Below are positions 20,569-28,910 of a stretch of 64,000 nucleotides of DNA, piece after piece. Every line of letters starts with the position of its first letter. Position 1 is the first letter of the stretch. Where the stretch lies: positions 1,302,001-1,366,000 of the forward strand of contig NZ_CP061292.1 of NCBI RefSeq assembly GCF_018687475.1, in the 5' to 3' direction. The position numbers and the translations under genes were made by a program. Origin of the DNA: Polynucleobacter sp. MWH-UH24A (lineage in GTDB: Bacteria > Pseudomonadota > Gammaproteobacteria > Burkholderiales > Burkholderiaceae). The notes beneath the pieces are model-generated. The model did no database searches and had not been told where the DNA came from. It saw only the letters and a program-made list of their open reading frames with translations.

Positions 20569-21354
20569 ATGGCTTATTTAAGCGGTAAACGCATCCTAAT
20601 TACTGGGCTTCTCTCCAACCGCTCAATTGCCTATGGAATTGCCAAGGCCTGCCACCGGGAGGGTGCCGAACTTGCATTTACCTATGTGGGTGAACGCTTT
20701 AAAGACCGGATCACTGAATTTGCAAAGGAGTTCAATAGCTCACTCATTTTTGATTGCGATGTGGGTAGTGATGAACAAATCCATGCACTGTTTGAGGAGC
20801 TTGGCAAATCGTGGCCCCAATTTGATGGCTTTGTCCATTCCATTGGATTTGCACCCCGTGAGGCTATTGCTGGTGATTTTCTGGAGGGCTTAAGTCGCGA
20901 GGCATTCAAGATTGCCCACGATATCTCAGCATACAGCTTTCCGGCAATGGCCAAAGAGGCTCTGCCCATGCTAAGTCCCAATGCGGCCCTTCTTACCCTG
21001 ACCTATTTGGGGTCATTACGTAATGTTCCCAACTACAACACCATGGGATTAGCCAAAGCTTCCCTTGAAGCATCTGTCCGTTATTTGGCAGGCTCACTTG
21101 GACCCAAGGGAATTCGAGTCAATGGTATTTCAGCAGGTCCGATCAAAACCTTAGCCGCCTCCGGAATTAAAGGGTTTGGAAAAATTCTGGATGCCGTTGA
21201 AAAAACAGCCCCGCTACGACGCAATGTGACCGTCGATGATGTTGGAAATGCTGCCTCATTCTTACTATCCGATTTAGCAAGCGGCATCACCGCTGAAATC
21301 ATCTATGTGGATAACGGCTTTAGCCAAGTGGTCGGTGGGATGGACGAGGTTTAA
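20569..21354 (+). CDS. fabI: Enoyl-[acyl-carrier-protein] reductase FabI
   Basis: NADH-dependent enzyme for the last step of fatty acid elongation. It has 261 residues in the SDR fold. The N-terminus [20 protein letters not shown] is the FabI form of the nucleotide-binding loop. The catalytic Y-x6-K motif is in YNTMGLAK near residues 156-163. C-terminal [14 protein letters not shown] is typical. AAAGGA precedes the ATG. It diverges from the yej operon and is followed directly by chrA. FabI is the target of triclosan-type inhibitors. Confidence 0.95.
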   Translation: MAYLSGKRILITGLLSNRSIAYGIAKACHREGAELAFTYVGERFKDRITEFAKEFNSSLIFDCDVGSDEQIHALFEELGKSWPQFDGFVHSIGFAPREAIAGDFLEGLSREAFKIAHDISAYSFPAMAKEALPMLSPNAALLTLTYLGSLRNVPNYNTMGLAKASLEASVRYLAGSLGPKGIRVNGISAGPIKTLAASGIKGFGKILDAVEKTAPLRRNVTVDDVGNAASFLLSDLASGITAEIIYVDNGFSQVVGGMDEV

Positions 21355-21356
21355 AA

Positions 21357-22709
21357 ATCGATTCTTCGAATCAAACCCAAGCACAAATACCGCTTCGAGA
21401 GGCGCTAGCCTACTGGCTCAAACTCGGATTTATTAGTTTTGGCGGACCAACCGCTCAGATTGCCATGATGCATGATGAGTTGGTTGAGAAAAAACGCTGG
21501 ATCTCCGAGCGTCGTTTTTTACACGCTCTCAATTACTGCATGTTGCTTCCCGGCCCAGAAGCACAGCAATTAGCCACCTACTTAGGTTGGCTCATGCATC
21601 GAACTTGGGGTGGCATCTTGGCTGGCACTTTATTTATTCTGCCTTCGCTCTTGATCCTGATTGCGCTCTCTTGGATTTATTTAGAGTTCGGACAAACACC
21701 TTTAATCGCTGCACTGTTTGAAGGAATTAAGCCGGCGGTGACCGCAATCGTCATTGTGGCGGTCATTCGGATCGCAAAACGTAGTATTCGTCACGCCATC
21801 CTGGCATGGCTTGCGTTTTTTTCTTTTATTGCCATCTTTATTTTTAACGTACCGTTCCCACTAATTATTGTGAGCGCTGGACTCATTGGATTTTTTTTAG
21901 GCCAATACCGCCCAACCCTATTTACGCAACAGGCCCATACCCCATCGCATCACAGTGACTCCTCGATCAAAGCGCTCATCGATGATCACACCCCCACCCC
22001 AGAACATGCTCGCTATGATGCAACACGCCTTTATCGGCAGTTGAGCATTGGGGTTTTGTTGTGGCTTATTCCGATCGTGGCTTTGATTCTGATTGAGGGT
22101 TGGAAATCCCTCTACCCACAGATAGCATGGTTTTTTACTAAAGCGGCATTCCTGACCTTTGGGGGCGCATATGCTGTTTTGCCTTATGTCTTTCAGGGCG
22201 CTGTCGAACACTACCAGTGGTTAACGGCCTCACAAATGATGGACGGCTTGGCCTTGGGTGAAACCAAACCGGGACCCCTCATCATGGTGGTTGCCTTTGT
22301 GGGTTTCTTGGCTGGATTTGCCAATGACACGATTCTCGGTGGTTTGGGATTTTGGGGTGGTGCGCTTGGAGCCCTCGTGGCAACGTGGTTTACTTTTTTG
22401 CCATCATTCTTATTTATTTTTCTGGGCGCCCCTTTAATTGAATCGACCCACGGCAATGTGCGATTTACTGCGCCCCTCACGGCGATTAGCGCAGCAGTAG
22501 TTGGCGTGATTGCCAACCTTGGGATGTTCTTTGCGTATCAGGTATTTTTTCCGAAGGGCTTCTCCCAAGGCTTATCGATATTTGCACTTCTCATTTGTTT
22601 AGCCTCATTGCTTCTCATGTTACGGCTCCAGTGGGGCGTGATTCGCACCCTCGGTCTAGCGGGACTTTTAGGCATTCTTTTTGCGCAGAGCGGCCTGCTG
22701 TTTTCGTAG
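21357..22709 (+). CDS. chrA: Chromate transporter ChrA, start codon unclear
   Basis: Bidomain CHR-family membrane protein that in characterised members exports chromate. The conserved N-terminal block (YWLKLGFISFGGPTAQIA, then HDELVEKKRWISERRFLHAL and NYCMLLPGPEAQQLATYLGW) is present, and the second half repeats it as AFLTFGGAYAVLPYV and MMDGLALGETKPGPL. About 10 membrane segments. The first ATG in frame (21465) falls inside this block, so coding must begin upstream, but no ATG, GTG or TTG exists back to the in-frame stop at 21321. ATC at 21357, 7 bases after a GAGG inside the fabI end, is the best-placed candidate. If 21465 is used, the protein loses about 36 residues. Confidence 0.85.
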   Translation: MDSSNQTQAQIPLREALAYWLKLGFISFGGPTAQIAMMHDELVEKKRWISERRFLHALNYCMLLPGPEAQQLATYLGWLMHRTWGGILAGTLFILPSLLILIALSWIYLEFGQTPLIAALFEGIKPAVTAIVIVAVIRIAKRSIRHAILAWLAFFSFIAIFIFNVPFPLIIVSAGLIGFFLGQYRPTLFTQQAHTPSHHSDSSIKALIDDHTPTPEHARYDATRLYRQLSIGVLLWLIPIVALILIEGWKSLYPQIAWFFTKAAFLTFGGAYAVLPYVFQGAVEHYQWLTASQMMDGLALGETKPGPLIMVVAFVGFLAGFANDTILGGLGFWGGALGALVATWFTFLPSFLFIFLGAPLIESTHGNVRFTAPLTAISAAVVGVIANLGMFFAYQVFFPKGFSQGLSIFALLICLASLLLMLRLQWGVIRTLGLAGLLGILFAQSGLLFS

Positions 22710-22753
22710 GTATTGATCGATGAGCCTGATGCCAAACTTGGCATAATGGCGTC

Positions 22754-23629
22754 ATGAGAATCGACGAAGCCACACTATCCCATCTTCAAGAGTGGATTGG
22801 TAAATCCGAGCGTTATCCAGATCAAGTGACTGCCGCTCCTTACCGTGCTCTTTCTGCAACCCTTGATCGCAATGACCCTGAGCCCAATCCGGGAGTCTTT
22901 CTTCCTGAGTTATGGCACTGGTTGTATTTCTTGCCACATCCCCAGCAGTCAGAAATCGGTCCTGATGGTCATGCAAAACGAGGTGGCTTCTTGCCGCCCG
23001 TCCCACTTCCGCGCCGCATGTGGGCTGGTGGCCGACTGCGTTGGGTGGGTGAGTTGCAAATTGGCGATACGATCGAACGCGTATCAACAATCAAGTCCGT
23101 CACACACAAATCAGGCCGCACGGGTGATTTGCTATTCGTCTTAGTTGAGCATCAAATCTCCAATCAAAAAGGTCTTGTTCTAACTGAAGAGCATGACATT
23201 GTCTATCGCGCAGCCCCAAGTCCTGATGAGAAACCCCCTGCCCCAACGCCCGCCCCACAGAATGGGCAGTGGACTAAATTGATTAACCCTGATCCGGTTC
23301 TTTTATTTCGCTACTCGGCGCTCACCTTTAATGGACACCGGATTCATTACGACCGCAGTTACGTCACCCAAGAGGAAGGGTATCCTGGTCTCATCGTGCA
23401 TGGCCCCTTGATCGCTACGCTCCTTGTGGATTTAGTGAGAGAACATCATCCCGGCAGAAAACTGCAGTCCTTTGAGTTCAGAGCAATTCGTCCAACCTTT
23501 GATATCCATCGCATGAAAGTCAACGCCGCCTTAGATGGTGATGATCCAAGCGGTCAAACCTTGCGGGTTTGGTCAGAAGATCATGAGGGCTGGCTCACCA
23601 TGCAAGCCAAAGCAGTCTTGAGTCCATGA
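22754..23629 (+). CDS. Mesaconyl/itaconyl-CoA hydratase-like double-hotdog protein
   Basis: 291 residues with two hotdog halves, of the MaoC/FAS1-dehydratase-like group that includes mesaconyl-C4-CoA and itaconyl-CoA hydratases. The N-terminal half has FLPELWHWLYFLP and GFLPPVPLPRRMWAGGRL. The second half has HRIHYDRSYVTQEEGYPGLI followed by VHGP, the hydratase active-site region. Its stop overlaps the next ATG (ATGA). The neighbours, an MmgE/PrpD protein and a CitE-like lyase, suggest it hydrates a C5 unsaturated dicarboxyl-CoA to a citramalyl- or malyl-type CoA ester. The exact substrate is inference. Confidence 0.75.
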   Translation: MRIDEATLSHLQEWIGKSERYPDQVTAAPYRALSATLDRNDPEPNPGVFLPELWHWLYFLPHPQQSEIGPDGHAKRGGFLPPVPLPRRMWAGGRLRWVGELQIGDTIERVSTIKSVTHKSGRTGDLLFVLVEHQISNQKGLVLTEEHDIVYRAAPSPDEKPPAPTPAPQNGQWTKLINPDPVLLFRYSALTFNGHRIHYDRSYVTQEEGYPGLIVHGPLIATLLVDLVREHHPGRKLQSFEFRAIRPTFDIHRMKVNAALDGDDPSGQTLRVWSEDHEGWLTMQAKAVLSP

Positions 23630-25005
23630 CGACGGGTCCTCATTACTCCGCAGAGCTTGCGCGCTTTGCAAGCCAATTGCAATTTGAGGATATTCCGAAA
23701 GATGTTATTTCACGGGCCGAAGATTTATTAGTGGATTGGTTTGCCTCGACCGTTGGTGGCAAAGGATCGAAACCGGTTGAGATCATCACGCAATTTGCCC
23801 AAGCGATGGGACCGGTATCGCAACCTGCAATTGCCGGGTCTGCTGAAATCATTGTGTCGCGCTCCTTATCGAGTCCATTTCTTGCTTGCTTAGCCAATGC
23901 AGCCGCATCGCACGTGGTTGAACAAGATGATGTTCATAATGGTTCAGTGTTTCACCCAGGAACAATCGTATTTCCTGCGGCATTAGCGCTTGCTCAGGCC
24001 AAACAACTCAGTGGTCACGAGTTCTTAACAGCGGCGGTGGTTGGCTATGAAGTCGGTATTCGTGTTGGTGAGTTCTTGGGTCGCTCCCACTACAAAATTT
24101 TTCATACCACCGGTACCGCGGGTACATTAGCTGCCGCCGCAACCGTCGGTCGCTTACTCAAACTCAATCCCCAGCAGATGCTTCATGCCTTCGGCTCTGC
24201 GGGTACCCAATCAGCGGGTCTATGGGAATTTCTTCGCGACGCTGCCGATTCCAAACAACTGCACACTGCGCATGCCAGCGCCACTGGCCTAATGTCCGCC
24301 TATTTGGCACAGGCCGGATTTACTGGCGCTCAGAAAATACTGGAGGGCGTGCAAGGTCTTGCGGCAGGAACATCGACCGATGCCAACCCAGAAAAATTAA
24401 TTGATCGCTTAGGTTCACGTTGGTGCCTAGCAGAGACTTCGTTTAAATATCACGCCTCATGTCGCCACACCCATCCAGCAGCCGATGCGCTATTGCAGGT
24501 CATCCAAAAACACGCAGTCAAAATGGCTTACATTGACCGCATTGAGACCTTGGTGCACCAAGGAGCCATCGATGTTCTTGGTCCCGCTAGTGATGCGACG
24601 ACCCTGCATCAATCCAAGTTTTCCATGGGCACGGTTCTTGCGCTCATCTGCAAGTTTCAGTTTGCAGGCCTTGATGAGTTTGCTAAACACTTTAACGATC
24701 CTGAGATTTGCGCGCTACGCAATCGAGTCAGTATGATTTTAGATCCCGAAGTTGATAAGGCTTACCCGCAGAGATGGATTGGTAAGGTGAAGGTGTACCT
24801 AAAGAATGGTCAGGTTTATGAAGGCCGCGTCGATGAGCCTAAAGGTGATCCAGGTAATACACTGACCCGAGCGGAAATTAAAGAGAAGGCTTTGCGTCTA
24901 GCTGCATTTAGTGGCGGCGCCACTGAATCCGAGATGCACGATGCGATTGCATTGCTATTTGATATTCGCCGGGTAAATACTGTCCCTTTTATTCTTTCCA
25001 AATAA
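23626..25005 (+). CDS. MmgE/PrpD family protein
   Basis: 459 residues, the size of 2-methylcitrate dehydratase and cis-aconitate decarboxylase, which share this fold. Features are the helical domain with SHVVEQDDVHNGSVFHPGT, then HTTGTAGTLAAAATVGRLL, and the conserved lid KYHASCRHTHPAADALL near residue 270. It overlaps the hydratase gene by 4 bp and is followed 11 bp later by the lyase gene. In this setting it could supply itaconate from cis-aconitate or act on a related substituted dicarboxylate; sequence alone does not decide. PrpB and PrpC are absent, which argues against the methylcitrate cycle. Confidence 0.8.
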   Translation: MTTGPHYSAELARFASQLQFEDIPKDVISRAEDLLVDWFASTVGGKGSKPVEIITQFAQAMGPVSQPAIAGSAEIIVSRSLSSPFLACLANAAASHVVEQDDVHNGSVFHPGTIVFPAALALAQAKQLSGHEFLTAAVVGYEVGIRVGEFLGRSHYKIFHTTGTAGTLAAAATVGRLLKLNPQQMLHAFGSAGTQSAGLWEFLRDAADSKQLHTAHASATGLMSAYLAQAGFTGAQKILEGVQGLAAGTSTDANPEKLIDRLGSRWCLAETSFKYHASCRHTHPAADALLQVIQKHAVKMAYIDRIETLVHQGAIDVLGPASDATTLHQSKFSMGTVLALICKFQFAGLDEFAKHFNDPEICALRNRVSMILDPEVDKAYPQRWIGKVKVYLKNGQVYEGRVDEPKGDPGNTLTRAEIKEKALRLAAFSGGATESEMHDAIALLFDIRRVNTVPFILSK

Positions 25006-25016
25006 GGATTGCTGCT

Positions 25017-25862
25017 ATGAACCTTCCCCACTTACTGCTAAGTGATGCGTGTTGCTTCTTATTTGTTCCAGCGAATCAACCGGAGCGTTACAGCAAAGCA
25101 TTAGCCAGTGGAGCGCAAGGTGTCATTATTGATTTAGAAGATGCGGTTGGTCTAGACGACAAGCCCAAAGCACGTGATCTACTCAAACAACATTGGTCAG
25201 CGATTTCAGAGACGGATAAAGAGCGTATTGTGGTCCGCTGCAACGCTCCAGGCTCACCCTTTTATGCAGCCGATTTAGTATTGCTTAAAGAATTGCAAGT
25301 GCCATGCCTCATGATCCCAAAAACAGAAACGCGCGATCACATCAATGGTGCTGCGAGAGAACTACCGAACACTGCATTCATCCCAATGATCGAAACCCCA
25401 CTTGGTTTGCACCATTTAAATGAGATTGCGAGCTCGTCACAGGTTTTACGACTTGCGCTAGGTAACTTTGATATGCAAGTGGAACTGGGTATTAGCTGCG
25501 ATGAGAATGAAACCGAACTGGATACCGCCAGATTCATGATGACCCTGGCATCAAAATTGGTCAGTATTGCCCCGCCAATTGATGGGGTTACTCAGTCCAC
25601 AAGCGATGTCGACCTCATTTTTGCACATGCACATAAAGCCAGACGTTTTGGTTTTGGTGCCAAGTTGTGCATACATCCAAAGCAAATACCCGTTGTGAAA
25701 CAAGCTTTTACCCCTACTCCTCAAGAGGTCGACTGGGCCCAACGGGTGATTGCAGCAGATAAGGCCTCTGGGGGGCAAGCCGCCAAAGTGGATGGGAAGA
25801 TGATCGATCGGCCGGTCGTCATGCTGGCGCGCCGAATCCTAAGCTTGGCTGGTAATCCCTAG
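25017..25862 (+). CDS. HpcH/HpaI (CitE-like) CoA-ester lyase
   Basis: 281-residue TIM-barrel lyase of the CitE family, which cleaves malyl-, citryl- or citramalyl-CoA esters. Motifs in order are FLFVPANQPERYSKAL, VIIDLEDAVG (acidic Mg ligands), RCNAPGSP, IPKTET, IPMIETPLGLHHL (Mg-binding Glu), LALGNFDMQVELGI and KLCIHPKQI. An AAGGA lies ahead of the ATG. With the upstream hydratase it would complete cleavage to pyruvate plus acetyl-CoA if the substrate is citramalyl-CoA. The GNFDMQVELG variant differs from the usual GxxDLxxDLG, so the substrate may differ. Confidence 0.8.
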   Translation: MNLPHLLLSDACCFLFVPANQPERYSKALASGAQGVIIDLEDAVGLDDKPKARDLLKQHWSAISETDKERIVVRCNAPGSPFYAADLVLLKELQVPCLMIPKTETRDHINGAARELPNTAFIPMIETPLGLHHLNEIASSSQVLRLALGNFDMQVELGISCDENETELDTARFMMTLASKLVSIAPPIDGVTQSTSDVDLIFAHAHKARRFGFGAKLCIHPKQIPVVKQAFTPTPQEVDWAQRVIAADKASGGQAAKVDGKMIDRPVVMLARRILSLAGNP

Positions 25863-25923
25863 GTTTTTCGCTAAAAATCCATGGCAAAATGGCGTTTGCT
25901 TTATCCCTTACGGAGACTTTTGA

Positions 25924-26910
25924 ATGAAATTAAATAAACCTTTAAATGCATTACTTGCTGCGGTGATGAGTGCTGGTCTGTTATTGACCGGAACAGCGAA
26001 CGCGCAAAAATACCCTGATAAGCCAATTAGCTTAGTGGTACCGTTTGCAGCTGGTGGTCCAACCGATACGATTGCCCGCTTACTCGCAACCAATATGAGT
26101 AAAACACTTGGTCAAACCGTTGTGGTTGAAAACGTCGCTGGTGCCGGTGGTACCGTTGCTTCTGCCAAGGTTGCCAAATCCAAACCCGATGGTTACACCA
26201 TCTATATCCACCACATGGGTATGGCCACTGCTCAAGCGCTGTATGACAAGTTGCCCTACGATCCCCTCAAAGATTTTGAGTACATCGGTCAAGTTGCAGA
26301 TGTACCAATGGTGCTTTTGGGCAGCAAAAACTTCCCACCGAATAACTTCAAAGAGCTTGAGGCATACATCCGCGCCAATAAAGACAAGGTAACGATGGCC
26401 AATGCCGGTCCAGGTGCCGTGTCCCAACTGTGCGGATTGATTTTCCAAAGCCGTTTAGGTGTGCGTGTGACAACCGTTCCTTATAAAGGTACTGGTCCAG
26501 CATTGACCGACTTAGTTGGCGGTCAAGTGAACATTTTGTGTGACCAAACTACCCAAACTATTCCGTTCATCAAAGACGGCAAGGTTAAGGTCTATGGCGT
26601 AACTACTCCCAAGCGTCTTTCTGCCCTCCCCAATGTTCCAACCTTGGATGAGCAAGGCATGAAAGGCTTTGACGTGAAGGTGTGGCATGGTATTTATGCT
26701 CCGCTTGGCACACCAAAACCTGTTCTCGAGAAACTCAATGCTGCCCTCAAGAAGGCATTGACCGATCCTGATCTGAAGGCTCGCTTAGATTCCTCAAACA
26801 TTGATATCGTTCCTGTTTCGAAGCAAAACGGTGAGGCGCTCAAAGCTCACTTAGATGCTGAGATCAATCGTTGGGGTCCAATCATTCGTAAAGCCAACAT
26901 TCCTGATTAA
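25924..26910 (+). CDS. Bug-family tricarboxylate-binding periplasmic protein
   Basis: Extracytoplasmic binding protein of the tripartite tricarboxylate transporter (Bug/TctC) family, 328 residues. It has a signal peptide ending SANAQ-type (GTANAQKYP), then PISLVVPFAAGGPTDTIARL, the Bug hallmark, VENVAGAGGTVASAKVAKSKPDG, and VPYKGTGPALTDLVGGQVN. It closes with RWGPIIRKANI. It probably binds the carboxylic acid catabolised by the three genes upstream. No TctAB membrane genes are adjacent, as is usual for orphan Bug proteins in Burkholderiales. Confidence 0.9.
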   Translation: MKLNKPLNALLAAVMSAGLLLTGTANAQKYPDKPISLVVPFAAGGPTDTIARLLATNMSKTLGQTVVVENVAGAGGTVASAKVAKSKPDGYTIYIHHMGMATAQALYDKLPYDPLKDFEYIGQVADVPMVLLGSKNFPPNNFKELEAYIRANKDKVTMANAGPGAVSQLCGLIFQSRLGVRVTTVPYKGTGPALTDLVGGQVNILCDQTTQTIPFIKDGKVKVYGVTTPKRLSALPNVPTLDEQGMKGFDVKVWHGIYAPLGTPKPVLEKLNAALKKALTDPDLKARLDSSNIDIVPVSKQNGEALKAHLDAEINRWGPIIRKANIPD

Positions 26911-26934
26911 TTCGTTGCGCTTTCAATGATTACG

Positions 26935-26962
26935 AGGCCGGTGCAAACCGGCCTTTTTATTT
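26935..26962 (+). terminator. Intrinsic terminator after the Bug gene
   Basis: Perfect 8-bp stem AGGCCGGT/ACCGGCCT with loop GCAA, followed by TTTTATTT. It closes the plus-strand hydratase-to-Bug transcript 25 bp after the stop codon. Confidence 0.92.
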
Positions 26963-26967
26963 GGGTG

Positions 26968-27645
26968 TTAGCCAAACATCCGACCGCGCTTACGGCGCGA
27001 CATCAGACTTGCATCCATGCCCCATTCATTGGCATCATCGGGCTGAGGTCTTCCCCAAATTACCCATCGGATACTAAGCCCAATTGCCCAGACTGCGAGA
27101 AATGGATCTAATAAGTAATCCCATAAATTAATCGACTCATGCCAATGAATCGACCAGGCAATCACGGTAATGGAGATCATGAACGCTTCCCAAGAGTGCT
27201 TGGCAAAGAAATAAATTGCAGCAACTAACAAAACGGTTCCCACGAAAATACTGGAATGATAGCCCCACGCATAGGGATCAAACATGGTGAATCCCAAAGC
27301 AAAGGGATAAAACAAAATAGCTACTACTGCAATTAGGATTGGAGTAATGCTTGCAATACGAAACGCATTCATTCCACTCCATGTACAAATAATTAGCATT
27401 AGACTCAAAATACTCAAATCACCGGTTACTCCCCGAATATAGGCAGCAAACGGCAAACTCCATGGTGCGCCAATGGCTCCGAACGGGGCAAGTAAAACGA
27501 GTGATGCAATACTCACCAAGAGAAGTCCTGGAATAAGCCCATAGCCGATATTCAGAGTGGCTCGAATCAGATGCAAAAAAATAATGCTAGTAATGAGACT
27601 AATCTCAATCAGCGGTAGTTGATGAATCAAGGTGGAAAGCGTCAT
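26968..27645 (-). CDS. Polytopic membrane protein of unknown function
   Basis: 225 residues with about six or seven hydrophobic segments (for example ISLITSIIFLHLI, LIPGLLLVSIASLVLL, SIFVGTVLLVAAIYFF) and a basic cytoplasmic-looking tail, SLMSRRKRGRM. I do not recognise a family. A HWHESINLWDYLLDP stretch lies between the last two segments. Its ATG overlaps the stop of the sialidase-like gene (ATGA), so it is coupled to that protein and to the glycosyltransferase before it, suggesting a role in the same surface-glycan process. Confidence 0.7.
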   Translation of the reverse strand: MTLSTLIHQLPLIEISLITSIIFLHLIRATLNIGYGLIPGLLLVSIASLVLLAPFGAIGAPWSLPFAAYIRGVTGDLSILSLMLIICTWSGMNAFRIASITPILIAVVAILFYPFALGFTMFDPYAWGYHSSIFVGTVLLVAAIYFFAKHSWEAFMISITVIAWSIHWHESINLWDYLLDPFLAVWAIGLSIRWVIWGRPQPDDANEWGMDASLMSRRKRGRMFG

Positions 27646-28910
27646 TGCGACCTATCCGTTTCTGATTTGATATGTTGTAAATACGACTGTAGATAACCAG
27701 CGTCCCAAAGGATTGACTTGATTCGTTTGCGATTCCAGGTATAGACCAGTAAGACTTGCCCTTGTTGGTTCAGGCTCATATAGGGATAAGAGAACTCTTC
27801 TTTTGGATTCGTCGTTGAGGCGGTCTCATCCTCAAGCACCGCAATTGTCTTCCAGGGCGAGTAATTACTCTTTGCCGACTGACTACTATCTGCTTTGGCT
27901 GGATTAGGCCACGCTGCTGCAAGTACGAGGCGATGACGCCCGTGTTCTAAATCATTAAAGACCATCAAACGGGTTCGATCCGATAACTCCACTCCAGTGA
28001 TGGCTGCATTGGGGTTGGCTAGCCCTAAATCGGGAGCTAACTCCCAACGCTCACCAGCACTTGCAGTATGGCTTACAGGAATTTGCTTGGGGCCCGTGCG
28101 ACGGGCTTGACGAAAATACGCACTTGCATGCTTAGCATCATCGATAAAGACGATGGGTTGCAAGGTACCACGGCCCGAGGACATCCGTCGTTTATCCAGC
28201 ATTTGACCAGTCGGATCAAGTCGTATGAGCTCACCATATTTACCAATCCACTCGTGATAAACCGGGATTCCCATCGTGCCGTCTGCAAACAAAAACCCAG
28301 AACCCTTCACTAGGGTGCTGAGATTGAGTAAAGGCGTGGTGATTAGGCGCTTTGGTCCAGACCAAGTGACTCCATCATCATCGGAGTGCATCACACTGAT
28401 TGAGCTACCTGCCCAACCACCAATCGAGACTGCCACCACATAAAGCTGCAGTTGGCCGTTGATATTGCGCATCGGTACAGGGTTACCCAGCTTGGCAATG
28501 TAGCGTCCAAGACCTGCTTGCGCACCCTCTCGATCCAAAACCACACTCGCGGGTCCCCATTGCTTAATCACTGAATCCCAGGTTGCACTCAAAATGACTA
28601 CATCGGCCGCACCTTCTCGTGAACCGGCAAACCAAAAAGCCCGCCAGTTTCCATCCTTTAGGGGAATAACGCTCGCAGCATGTACCGACGGTCTTGTTGT
28701 GTCAGGCAACCACTCCGTCAATCCTTGCAATGTCGGTGGATTAACGATGGGCTTCGTTTTAGAAGAAGTAGGAGTACTTGATGGGGTTAGTTCGGCAGTG
28801 GATTGCTCAACCGGAACCTGAAAATCCGCCCAGGCCGGATGATCATGTAACTGAAAATACGCCATTGCGATTGCCACGATTAGGAATACAAATGCCAGTA
28901 CCCGCATCAT
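27642..28910 (-). CDS. Sialidase-like BNR-repeat protein, membrane anchored
   Basis: About 422 residues. A single N-terminal membrane segment (VLAFVFLIVAIAMAYF) is followed by a Thr/Ser/Pro linker and a six-bladed propeller of the sialidase superfamily. One clear Asp-box is SDDDGVTWSGPKRL near residue 160. The C-terminal SYPYMSLNQQGQVLLVYTWN with RKRIKSILWD matches bacterial BNR_2 proteins of this type. ATG 28910 forms an ATGA overlap with the glycosyltransferase stop. True sialidase activity is unproven; these proteins are widespread in bacteria without sialic acid use. Confidence 0.8.
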   Translation of the reverse strand: MMRVLAFVFLIVAIAMAYFQLHDHPAWADFQVPVEQSTAELTPSSTPTSSKTKPIVNPPTLQGLTEWLPDTTRPSVHAASVIPLKDGNWRAFWFAGSREGAADVVILSATWDSVIKQWGPASVVLDREGAQAGLGRYIAKLGNPVPMRNINGQLQLYVVAVSIGGWAGSSISVMHSDDDGVTWSGPKRLITTPLLNLSTLVKGSGFLFADGTMGIPVYHEWIGKYGELIRLDPTGQMLDKRRMSSGRGTLQPIVFIDDAKHASAYFRQARRTGPKQIPVSHTASAGERWELAPDLGLANPNAAITGVELSDRTRLMVFNDLEHGRHRLVLAAAWPNPAKADSSQSAKSNYSPWKTIAVLEDETASTTNPKEEFSYPYMSLNQQGQVLLVYTWNRKRIKSILWDAGYLQSYLQHIKSETDRSQ

